From assembly GCA_949152475.1 (NCBI GenBank), contig OX424559.1, positions 14,973,809-15,037,808 of the forward strand: a stretch of DNA of 64,000 nucleotides, read 5' to 3'. Made by a program: the position numbers and the translations under genes. The notes below the pieces were generated by a model. That model did not search any database, was not told the origin of the DNA, and was given only the letters and a program-made list of their open reading frames with translations. Origin of the DNA: Terebella lapidaria (taxonomy: Eukaryota; Annelida; Polychaeta; Terebellida; Terebellidae). Below, piece by piece: positions 24,346 to 33,989 of this stretch. Position 1 is the first letter of the stretch; each line of letters begins with the position of its first letter.

Positions 24346-25735
24346 TATAAAGGTTTGGGTCCTGCTATATAGGTTTGCGCCGTGCTAAAAAGGTTTGTGC
24401 CCCGTTATAAAGATTTAGGCCCTGTTATAAAGGTTTGTGCCGTGTTAAAAAGGTTTGTGCCCTGCTATAAAGGTTTGTGCCATGTTAAAAAGGTTTGTGC
24501 CCTGCTATAAAGGTGTGTGCCGTGTTGAAAAGGTATGTGCCTTGTTAAAAAGGTTTGTGCCGTGTTGAAAAGGTTTGTGCTCTGTTATAAAGGTTTGTGC
24601 CGTGTTGAAAAGGTTTGTGCCTTGTTAAAAAGGTTTGTGCCCTGCTATAAGGTTTGTGCCGTGTTGAAAAGGTTTGTGCCTTGTTAAAAAGGTTTGTGCC
24701 ATGTTAAAAAGGTTTGTGCTCTGTTATAAAGGTTTGCGCCATGTTAAAAACGTTTGTGCCCTGTTATAAAGGTTTGAGCCATGTTAAAAACGTTTGTGCC
24801 CTGTTATAAAGGTTTGTGCCCTGTTATAAAGGTTTGCGCCCTGCTATAAAGGTTTATGCCCTGCTATAAAGGTTTGTGCCGTGTTATAAAGGTTTGTGCC
24901 ATGCTAAAAAGGTTTGTGCCGTGCTAAAAAGGCTTGCGCCAAGTTAAAAAGGTTTGTGCCGTGTTATAAAGGTTTATGCCCTGCTATAAAGGTTTGTGCC
25001 GTGTTAAAAAGGTTTGCGCCCTGCTATAAAGGTTTGTGCCGTGTTATAAAGGTTTGTGCTATGCTAAAAAGGTTTGTGCCGTGCGAAAAAGGTTTGCGCC
25101 AAGTTAGAAAGGTTTGTGCCGTGTTATAAAGGTTTATGCCCAGCTATAAAGGTTTGTGCCGTGTTAAAAAGGTTTGTGCCCTGTTATAAAGGTTTGCGCC
25201 CTGCTATAAAGGTTTGTGCCGTGTTATAAAGGTTTGTGCCATGCTAAAAAGGTTTGTGCCGTGTTAAAAAGGTTTGCGCCAAGTTAAAAAGGTTTGTGCC
25301 GTGTTATAAAGGTTTGCGCCATGTTAAAAAGGTTTGCGCCCTGCTATAAAGGTTTGTGCCGTGTTATAAAGGTTTGTGCCATGCTAAAAAGGTTTGTGCC
25401 GTGCTAAAAAGGTTTGCGCCAAGTTAAAAAGGTTTGTGCCGTGTTATAAAGGTTTATGCCCTGCTATAAAGGTTTGTGCCGTGTTAAAAAGGTTTGTGCC
25501 CTGTTATAAAGGTTTGCACTCTGCTATAAAGGTTTTTGCCGTGTTATAAAGGTTTGTGCCATGCTAAAAAGGTTTGTGCCGTGCTAAAAAGGTTTGCGCC
25601 AAGTTAAAAAGGTTTGTGCCGTGTTATAAAGGTTTATGCCCTGTTATAAAGGTTTGCGCCATACTAGAAAGGTTTGCGCCATGCTAGAAAGGTTTGCACC
25701 CTGCTAAAAACGTTTGTGCCGGGTGTAAAGGGTTT
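24346..25735 (-). repeat. right minisatellite arm, 20-bp unit in inverted sense
   Basis: Same unit reverse-complemented (aaaggtttgtgccgtgttat type). The marker variant gcgccaagtt recurs near 24938, 25097, 25277, 25417 and 25597, with spacing near 140-180 bases, again a higher-order pattern. The outermost roughly 12 units mirror the left arm with few changes, while the inner units differ in number. Confidence 0.9.
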
Positions 25736-26149
25736 GTGCCTTGCTAGAAACTAGTTTCATAACTGAAAATAACTGTTTACTAACTATGAAACTGATTTCA
25801 AAACTACTCTTAACTCAGGCATGAATAATGGCAGCATTGGGCCGCCGTACTGTACAGTGCCACCTGTGAGTAATTTTGCCCAGGATACAAGACTCACGCT
25901 AGGTGGGCTCTGGTCAAGTCCAATTCTGGCATGATGCCCATTCTCGTGGTGAATCCCAACGACACCCCAGTTGTACTGCGCCGTGGGTGTGTAGCAGCAA
26001 TTTGCACACTCGCAGCGTCCAGTAGAGTCCTCCCTGACAACCCGGTTTGCTGCATGGTCTCCATGCAAGCCGCCAAAGTTCCAAAGGATTGGCTGGATGA
26101 AGATCAGCAACTTGCTTTCTGCAAGTTGCTTCGGCAGAATGTGGGTGTG

Positions 26150-28047
26150 TTAATATATATATGGTTTATTCGTATATAAAAAGTACACTAGTGCATATAC
26201 ATGTAACTGAATAAATAATACATATAACAAGTGACAACGAAGCAAAAACACACATATAAAACCAAAGGCACACAAATGACACACACCAACATGTCAGTTT
26301 GTACACAAATACATGATAATATTGTCACATTCCTCGTGTGACATGTCCATGAATATATTATCCAACTTTACATTAATCAAATCTTTAATTGCAACAATAA
26401 AAGTGCCTGTTTATCGAAGTCATCAGGAATCAATTTTACACGTGTTACCAGATTTTCCAAATCATTGAGAAAGTTATTACGTAAGACGCCATATTTACCA
26501 CAAATGAATGTTATACTATTACTCACAGCAGAAGAGCTGCCATTTACTGCCAGTCTGCTACAAATTTGAACAAAATAATTTGTACTGATACAAGCTGATT
26601 TAATGAATTTCAAGAACCGTATATGTAATTGGTTTTCCACAGGAATATCATCACACAAATAGGGCAATAAATCACAGTGTGTATTATAAGGAAGATCCAT
26701 CAGACGCCGAATGGCCTTTCGCCAACTTACTACAAATTTATTAAAATAACCAAGAGAGATGTCCCATAGAGGTGATCCATATAAAGACATACAGTATGAT
26801 TTAAAAAATTTATATTTGATACTAGGTTGAACATACCGAAACTGTTTAAGCAATAAATTAATGCGACCACAAAAATCATTAATAGTCGTTTCTATCATCT
26901 TACTTTGTGCAGAAAGACCAATGAAATTACCTAGATGTTTAACACAAGGAAGGGGAGTAATATGCCCACCCATGAAGGGGATATCAGGTGTAGGAGAGTG
27001 TTTTCCAGTTTTTGCACCGAGAACAACCATTGAACTTTTATTCGCATTAAATTTCACCTGATATTCCGAAGCAAAATCTGAACAAATATCGAGCATACGT
27101 TTCATTCCACTTACAGAAGGAGATAATAGAATCAAGTCATCGGCATAAGAAAAGGCTCCTGCAAACGTATTACCAAGCAAACATCCAGTATTATGTCCAC
27201 TGCCCGCCAGTCGGGAGAGCAACTCATCAATATAAATGATAAACAAGATCGGTGAAAGAACCCCACCTTGCTTCACACCATTGGAAATACTGACTAACTT
27301 AGAGACTTGGGATCCCCATTGGACACGAATCTGTTGACTAGTATATAAATTGGCCAAAAACCGAATATAAATAGGACTAATAGTACCCTTAGCTAGAAGA
27401 AGCCGAAACAACTTCACATATTCCACCCTATCAAAAGCCTTACTGGCAACTAATAAAATGCCAATTACATCACTACCCCGGTTATTATAATACTGAGTGC
27501 TCTCATTCACAACAAATGTAGAACTAACAGTAAAATGACCTTGTTTGAAACCAAATTGATAATCCGAAGTTTGAAAGGTGTTTTTTGATAAGATAATATT
27601 ATCCATTAATTTACCAATGATACTACTAAGAGCAATAGCTCGATAATTGTTCGAATCCTGTAGAGACAACCTTTTATTCTTAGGAATAGGAATCATTGTT
27701 GACACTGACAGATTAGCAGGACAAAACCCGTGACACAACATGGATGAAAAAAGCAAAGACAAATAGACAAAAAACTTGTGCGTTCCATTAGGAATGTGAT
27801 CAGAATAAAACCCTAAATTACCATCGTGCTTACCAGCTTTCAATTTACCTACTCCAGTTGTGACATCCAAAACACTAATCAAGTTACAACCACTACTGCT
27901 ACCATGAAATATACCGCTCGACACCTCATCCAAGAAACTATCCATCTCATGTTTATCATAGGAAACACTATTGTAAAGATCACTATAATTTTGCAGGAAT
28001 AATTCACCAATATCATCACCAGAGCAACCATCAACAGATGTGGGCAA
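26150..28047 (-). mobile_element. 5'-truncated LINE inserted in the Gypsy fossil
   Basis: A single open frame of about 556 codons (28047-26377) holds the RT: LSSIIGKLMDN, FGFKQGH, then LLVASKAFDRVEYVKLF (motif A), NGVKQGGVLSPILFIIY (motif B), FSYADDLILL (motif C) and FNANKSSMVV. After it comes a C-terminal domain and an AT-repeat 3' end near 26150. In motif A the usual catalytic Asp (LLDxSKAFD) is Val, codon 27448-27450, so this copy should lack polymerase activity even though the frame is open. The endonuclease is missing, so the copy is 5'-truncated near 28047. ATGTGGG occurs at both edges (26139-26145, 28038-28044), a possible short target duplication. It belongs to the jockey/CR1 superclade by motif style. 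Confidence 0.85.
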
Positions 28048-28649
28048 ATAAGAAGCTCCCCCAGAGACCTGTTCAAAGAAGAGACCTGTTCAAACACCAC
28101 ATCGACCTCCAGGACAAGCGTCCAATCAAGCAGCGTCTGGGACGCTTCCCGGGAAGTATCTTTTGCAGACCTCCGGAGAGCCTTGGTGTCAGCACCTGTG
28201 CAACGGCACTCGCTCCCTGACTGTAACACAGACATGAGTAACTTCGCACTCCATAGTGTCCTTTCACAGATCGTGGATGGACAGGCGCGTGTGGAAGCTT
28301 ATGTGAGTGTGGCCTTGAGCCGCTCTCAAATGAACAACTGCAGGACTCACTGCGACAGCTCGCGGTTGTTACTATGACCAAGCGTTTTTGGCATTACTTG
28401 TTGGGGCGGCATTTCCAGTTGCTGAATGATCATAGTTCGCTCCGATGGCTCCTCAACTATAGGGAGGCTGATAGCCTGGTGGCCCGGTGACTGGTCGAAC
28501 TCCAGCAGTACGACATGAAAATTGAGCACCGCACCGGAAAGCAGCATGGGCAATGCTGATTAACTGTCACGTTGTCACAAGTCCAAGAATCCGGACTGCA
28601 CAGGAATGACGCCATTCCAGGGTGGCTGGATTCTTCCTCATATCTGCCT

Positions 28650-29830
28650 CGGGTATCTGCCTCATGAAACATCTATGCTGTAAAATCTGTACTGTTTATG
28701 TATGGCGTATGTGGATAGTTTGTCCAAGAATGTATCCAATATATATATATATATATTCCAAGCAATATGTCATACCATGTCCTAGACTAGTGAAAGTTTA
28801 TAAAGGAGAGGTGATCGTGATGTGTTTATAAAGGAGAAGTGATCGTGATCTGTTCATCTGTGTGATCTGTGTGTATTCACATACACACATATATGTGAAT
28901 ACAGTATAATTATTTTTCTGGGTAAAATGTGTAAAAAAAAATCCCAGGAGTGATTGTGTCTAACATATTGTGTGTCGGAGGTTTCAGAGTATGAACATGT
29001 TTTATATATTGAGTATTCAATATGTATGACATACATGTTTTCATTAGAGTATGTGGACTTTCGATGAGTCGGGTATATATGTCTTGTTTTCACAGGCCTG
29101 TTTGTATAGCTGGTGAGCTGCAGCAGTGCTAATTACATTACCTGTCAAAACCTCACTATTCTTGACACCAATGTCATACAAATGAGTTTTACTGGAATAA
29201 CCACGGTACAACAAAGTCAACGATGGACAATGTGATGTCATTTGTCATTAATGCAGAAACATTAATGCCAATCAATTAAAAAAATCAGCAAAAAAGTGTG
29301 TTGAATAATTCACTAATATATGTATATGAATCAATTATTTATAATAGGCGCTCTCGCAATTGTCCACCAATTTCGAAATGTCCAAACTGCGCAAACCCCC
29401 ATCAACCGCCTAAATCAAAATCGTGGATTTGTCCCTGGCTTAGGCCTCTGTCATGAGGGGGGGGGGGGAGAGGGCACCCTCCAGGTCTTCATATCAGGCG
29501 CCAGAGATGATCGTGCTACCACTGATCATTTTATTTCATTTGTTACAACTATTCACTATACGATTTGTGTTTTACACCTGGCCTTGTGATTATGTGGGTT
29601 TGTGGCGAAGATTAATTGTCTTCTAAGTATTCCCTCCCCTATGTGTGGTGATTTTGCCCAAAGATCGCGGCAGGAGATTCTTCCTAAACACTTTCTTGTT
29701 TCTGGCCGCTTCGTGTTCGAAGCACGGTACGCAACGCTCTCTAATCCTCTTATCCACTGTACTGAACACTGACTGTTTGCGTTATCTCTCGTGGTCTCGC
29801 TTCTGGTATAAATAATGTGGCCACATGTTT
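28650..29830. other. no gene recognised; small repeats
   Basis: Contains an (AT)n run (28740-28755), a 27-bp duplication with gataggag-type gtgatcgtgat words (28798-28850), a hairpin gtattcacata/tatgtgaatac (28871-28903) and a G-run (29458-29469). No coding support. A tataaata word at about 29806 lies just before the block at 29840 and would suit an LTR promoter, which is speculative. Confidence 0.45.
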
Positions 29831-29839
29831 TGTGGCCGA

Positions 29840-30150
29840 ACTTGCCCAGAGTAAGAGCACGACAGGTGAGCTCAGTCATGAGCTCCTTTTCCCAGTTCGG
29901 CTACAGGCTCGCCAGTCCTCAGGGACGATTTCCAATCGGGGGCCCAGGAGGGAGGCTGTGCTGATTCAGGCTTGTCCCTGTGATCACCGGTTTCTCGCTC
30001 TGGGATGGTGTGACACAGGCTCTGGCTAGACCGTCGGGCTGTCCAGGGTTCTATCCCTGTGGCAGTGCCGTCGGCGACGCCGGCCAGCAAAATGCCCACG
30101 TGTACGGGCTCCGTGGTGCCGCTCCCATGGCATCTCGGGCTCTACACACA
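29840..30150 (+). repeat. 3' member of a shared block, possible LTR of the Gypsy fossil
   Basis: Partner of 19830-20165 in the same orientation. It lies downstream of the RNase H-like remnant with about 1.2 kb between. See the left member for the shared words. Confidence 0.45.
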
Positions 30151-30299
30151 GCTACATTACCATAACTGATGTATAATGTATGTTGTATATCTATGATGTG
30201 TTATGATGTAATGTATGAAGGCCGGATTCGTCCGGACGGACTGTTACCTGGTTGTAGTGCTAGCTAGCTCTGATGCCGCCGCGTGCGCCGAACGTTACA

Positions 30300-31454
30300 C
30301 ACACACATATATATATATATATATAGCCACAGCAAATTTCAAAATAAATGAACAATCGTACAATTATGATACTTACCTGTTTGTTGTGTTGTGTCATGTA
30401 CAGGTTCTTTTCTTTCCTCCATTGTCTTGATTCATTGTAACACATTGCACGTCAAGCTCCACTGTGAATTTACTACTCTGGCAAGCCTATTCCAATCCTG
30501 CCAAGGTTCAGCCTTAGAGCGGGGTTACAAGTACATGTCTATCACGGTATAGTTCTACTGTGATAAGGCCACTATCCACATGGATTTGTCGTGACCAGTC
30601 TCGCTGAAGGCTCGAGGTCCCGATTTTCAAGCATGCAAGGTGTTCATGCATGATTTTGATCAAAACTCGCTGAATCATATTAATTTTTAGTCCATCCTGG
30701 TGAGATAGTCGTGAAAATTCAACGAGTTCCCACAATTTTAATGCTAATTTACTATCCATTTCCAACAATCACCACATAACTTTGGTTACCCATTTCTGCT
30801 GAATAAATTCCAGCCTCCTGTCTCTCTAAAGTCTAGACATGTTTTCCTGAGCCACAACATAAATTCGGATTCTTATTGTCGCACTGGCCTATGGTTTCCG
30901 GCAGCCCGGGCTGTGGCAGAGTGATAGTACCAAGCCATCAGACAGTCACACTGCTGGCCCACAGGCGCTCCTTTTCTGGGGACACAACCGGATACATTGC
31001 CACCAGCGTCTCGCCCGTTCAGAGCCGGGCCGTGGCCACGAGTCATTTTGTACACATCATTACTGGTGTCACTTACAAACTGGATAGGCCTATAATCTGC
31101 TCTGTAGCAGAACTGCGACGGTTAGTTCGCCTGTTGCGGCTGGCAGCCGATGGGTTGAGTATTAACACCGTGACAAACTGTATTTTCCATACATACTTAT
31201 ATGTGTAGGCCTAAAGGTTAGATCTATGAACAACAGTAGGCATACAAACTTCACAGTGAACACAGTTGCCCCGCAATACACCCTACAACATATCTTAAAG
31301 CTCTAAGTATGCTATATAACGAGATACCGTACAATCCCTCCGAGCTTTTGAGACATCCCCTGAACCTTTCGTGCTGACTGGTGACGTAAGTGGGTACCTT
31401 TGGTCTAGGCCGACCAGGGGGATTTCTCGCCGTATAAAAGGAGGGGCGACTAGC
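30300..31454. other. no gene recognised
   Basis: Starts with an (AC)n(AT)n microsatellite (30298-30325). The GC-richer part at 30890-31060 resembles the retroelement-like text of 20-21 kb in composition, but no domain or partner copy was seen. Confidence 0.45.
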
Positions 31455-31465
31455 CTACAGTGTGG

Positions 31466-31746
31466 GGGGGGGGGGGGGTGGGATGGTGCAGTGGCAGAGC
31501 GCTCGGCCCATGATCTACAGGTCGTGGGTTCGAGTCCGCTCAGCGCCACTTGTGCCTGAAAACCTCCCACGCCAGTGCAGCCCGACTGGCGGTAAAAGCA
31601 AAGGCCGGGTGGTGTCAGAGACTGTCTATGGTATCTGGCACCTAAAAGATCCCTTGGGATTTATCGTAAAGAGTAGGGGATTTCCCCGATCCCGGGTTTC
31701 TGTCTAGGGGGCATATCATCGAGTTATAACCCCAAGTACAAGTACC
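31466..31746 (+). mobile_element. tRNA-derived SINE, copy 1
   Basis: After a poly-G run, a tRNA-like head (31480-31550) carries an A box (agtggcagagcgc) and a B box (GGTTCGAGTCC). The body has cctcccacgcc and cacctaaaagatcccttggg. The tail is a shortened form of the ggggcatatcatc..gttat motif. CTACAGTGTGG lies at both sides (31455-31465 and 31747-31757). It lacks part of the tail relative to copy 2. Confidence 0.85.
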
Positions 31747-31757
31747 CTACAGTGTGG

Positions 31758-32086
31758 GGGGGGGGCGGGATGGTGCAGTGGCGGAGCGCTCGGCCCATGA
31801 TCTACAGGTCGTGGGTTCGAGTCCGCTCAGCGCCACTTGTACCTGAAAACCTCCCACGCCATTGCAGCCCAACTGGCGGTAAAAACAAAAGGCCGGGTGG
31901 TGTCAGAGACTGTCTATGGTTTCTGGCACCTAAAAGATCCCTTGGGATTTATCGTAAAGAGTAGGGGATTTCCCCGGTCCCGGGTTTCTGTCTCTCAATA
32001 AGCATTGATGAACAATTATCCAGATCTAGGGGCATATCATCGTGTTATGGCGCCCCCATAACCCCTAGTACAACCAACCAACCAAC
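31758..32086 (+). mobile_element. tRNA-derived SINE, copy 2
   Basis: Same head and body as copy 1 with very high identity, plus an additional tail segment with a hairpin (GGGGCATATCATC..GGCGCCCCC) and a CAAC-repeat end. It is flanked by CTACAGTGTGG at 31747-31757 and 32087-32097. The intact A and B boxes and close similarity to copy 1 suggest a young family. Confidence 0.85.
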
Positions 32087-32097
32087 CTACAGTGTGG

Positions 32098-32366
32098 GCC
32101 CCCAGTCGAGAAGATTTGATAAGTTTTCTTTCCTGTCATAATTGTGGTGTTCCTGTCCCAATAATTCGTCATATGTCTGAAAAATTTATCTTTATTTGTC
32201 TGTACATTCGTCTTGTGTCCTGAATAGTTTCTCAATTTTATACGGTATGTCCTTGTCAAGCTCATGAGTTTCCTCTTTAGGTACTCATTACCTTTCTTTT
32301 TTACAGTTATGGGGGCATATCATCTTGTTATGGTGCCCCCATCTCAACTCTACTCAACTCAACTCC
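32098..32366 (+). mobile_element. LINE 3'-end fragment sharing the SINE tail
   Basis: The first 200 bases are unlike the SINE body, but the end (about 32308-32340) has the same hairpin tail gggggcatatcatc.tgttatgg.gcccccat, followed by a TCAAC repeat. It sits between two more CTACAGTGTGG words (32087-32097 and 32367-32377). The best reading is a truncated copy of the partner LINE, whose 3' hairpin the SINE borrowed. Confidence 0.6.
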
Positions 32367-32388
32367 CTACAGTGTGGCATAATCAATA

Positions 32389-32560
32389 GGGTCTGTAAGT
32401 CTCGTGCCGTCACGGTGTGATTCTGGGGACAAACAAACATACACCTTTTGTGTTACCTGAGTAGTTTGAGTTCTAACTAGAGCCATACTCATATTGAACA
32501 AAAGGTGTATGTTTGTTGGTCCCCAGAATCACACCGTGACGGCACGAGACTTACAGACCC
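32389..32560. mobile_element. 172-bp MITE with 60-bp inverted repeats and TA duplication
   Basis: The left arm starting GGGTCTGTAAGTCTCGTGCC is mirrored by the right arm ending GACTTACAGACCC, with only one or two differences over about 60 bases. TA lies on both sides (32387-32388 and 32561-32562). About 50 bases of loop separate the arms. No coding capacity. A TA target points to a Tc1/mariner-type source. Confidence 0.9.
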
Positions 32561-32562
32561 TA

Positions 32563-33710
32563 TAGACCTAGGAGGCATACACATCGTCCACAATGTCCGT
32601 ATGTAATGCATTTTATTATGTGCATATAGTCCAGAATTTATAGCATATTGGCTGAATGTATGGTGTAAAAAGATGGGTGACGGAATATATCTCTGACGGA
32701 ATATTTTGTAATCGTCACCCTTGCTAGTCTGTCCAATTGTACATGTACATGCTATGTTACAGGTATGCACCTATTGGCATGTACTCTAGGTTAGTAATAT
32801 AGCATACAATGACTGAGCACTGCTCAACACCAAATGAGTACAAAATTTGCCAGGTCACACAGCCTGTTCGTATGTTGTGTGCAAATATGTATGATAATTA
32901 TACTGTAGATGTGGCTACATCACCTGGACATATCTATGCACGTGAATTACTGGAAACCATACAAATCCGTCACACCAATAGATAATATGTGCATTACGGC
33001 TAGGAGGGAAATATGTAACCCTAATTATATGAGTAATTGTGTGCACGTATGGATATTATGCAATTATACTCTGCAGTTTGTGTTCTCTGACATCTGTGCT
33101 GTGAGGTACATGTCAAATGATCATCGACACATACTGCAAGAATGGCTTTATACCACATCGCCGTTACAGCCGACTGCCTCTGGCCTCTGTCGTGGGCGGC
33201 CTGACTCGCGCCAGTGCATAGACCCTCCCACATGCAAAGCAAAACAAACAACGCGTGGTTCTGTTGTTTTACGTTCGGTTTATTTGTCGGGGAAGATCGT
33301 GGTCGTTATCATAATATTTTTTTACATCGTCGTTTGTCTATTCATAACATATTTACAGCTTTAATCGATGACTGACTTAGTTCTTTTGTCTAGGGGTCAG
33401 TTCATGTTATTGTCACCGACTTGAGCTCAGAAATTTATAATAGAAGATCGACACAAGGTCAGAAAAATGCAATTTCTGCAAAATAACGTCTATACTGAGT
33501 ACATAATAAGTGAGGGGAAATATCTCACATTCGACAATCAACCATTTTCAACCTGGGCTTGAAAATAATGAGTTTGACAGACCCGAGTTTGACATTGAGA
33601 CCAAGATACCACAAAATCTTATGATAGCAATCAGTGTAACTCGGAGATCAGGTGAACTTGACTGGCATGGGGTGAAACTACCTTGCTGGAATTGCATGGT
33701 GAATGAGTGA
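32563..33710. other. no gene recognised
   Basis: No sustained frame with familiar motifs, no RNA gene and no internal repeat. One frame of 151 codons (32909-33364) has random-looking composition and ends in a hydrophobic run; I do not support it as a gene. Confidence 0.45.
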
Positions 33711-33712
33711 AA

Positions 33713-33899
33713 AGTGATTGGTCGGAGGTGTTATTTGATTGGCTGAAGTGTAAGGTGACTGGCTGGGGTTGTGAGGTGACTGGCTGGAGGTGTTACATGA
33801 CTGGCTGGAGGTGTTACATGACTGGCTGGAGGTGTTACGTGACTGGCTGGAGGTGTTACGTGACTGGCTGGAGGTGTTACGTGACTGGCTGGAGGTGTC
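33713..33899. repeat. 21-bp minisatellite, about nine units
   Basis: Unit TGACTGGCTGGAGGTGTTACG. The first three units are diverged and the last six nearly perfect. It lies at the 3' edge of the minus-strand LINE remnant. Immediately after it (33905-34010), the palindromic word GCATGCTAGCAT occurs several times. Confidence 0.9.
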
Positions 33900-33989
33900 T
33901 ATTTTATGCCAGCATACTTAGCATGGTGATATTCACATGCTAGCACACTAGCTTATGCCATTTTCGCAAACAAGCATGCTAGCATTGTC

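Larger units (their letters stand above)
22994..25849. mobile_element. foldback DNA transposon with minisatellite arms
   Basis: The ends are inverted copies starting TACGGCGGCCCAATGC and running about 240 bases almost identically on each side, through a unique tip and into the satellite. They are flanked by a direct CTGTAC on both sides (22988-22993 and 25850-25855), a likely 6-bp target duplication. Each arm is a tandem array of a 20-bp unit (GGCACAAACCTTTTTAACA type): about 57 units left (23100-24235) and about 70 right (24346-25735) in opposite sense. The middle (24236-24345) holds an extra copy of the subterminal text in the right-end orientation. No transposase is present. This is the architecture of Foldback elements (long inverted repeats built of tandem repeats). 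Confidence 0.85.
19830..30200 (+). mobile_element. Ty3/Gypsy LTR-retrotransposon fossil, much interrupted
   Basis: Parts recognisable in order on the plus strand are: a gag-like stretch (about 22.23-22.55 kb, EGWTPVEAGHILAGSLEGK style), a protease-like stretch (22.6-22.8 kb), a protease-to-RT linker (25.90-26.14 kb, VVNPNDTPVVLRRG), the beginning of the RT (28.06-28.20 kb, HHIDLQDKRPIKQRLGR) and RNase H (28.22-28.62 kb, VLSQIVDGQARVEAYVS and ALSRSQMN). A block shared between 19.83-20.17 and 29.84-30.15 kb may be its long terminal repeats. A foldback transposon and a LINE are inserted in it. It is broken, with more than ten interruptions, and appears old. The outer limits are an inference. Confidence 0.55.

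Noticed and set aside
23494-25129. Cysteine- and lysine-rich frames such as MCRAKKACAKLKRFV on both strands of the foldback arms
   Set aside because: They follow from the 20-bp satellite (three units give 20 codons) and have no start context or unique part.
23041-25800. CRISPR-like array
   Set aside because: Units are contiguous 20-mers without unique spacers, inverted about a centre, in an animal genome.
28038-28044. ATGTGGG as proven target duplication of the LINE
   Set aside because: Only seven bases and partly explained by the underlying retroelement text; kept as possible, not stated as fact.
31480-31550. A genuine tRNA gene
   Set aside because: The tRNA-like head continues into a SINE body and a near-identical second copy follows.
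32909-33364. 151-codon frame with a hydrophobic C-terminus
   Set aside because: Composition looks random and a shorter frame overlaps on the other strand; no family resemblance.
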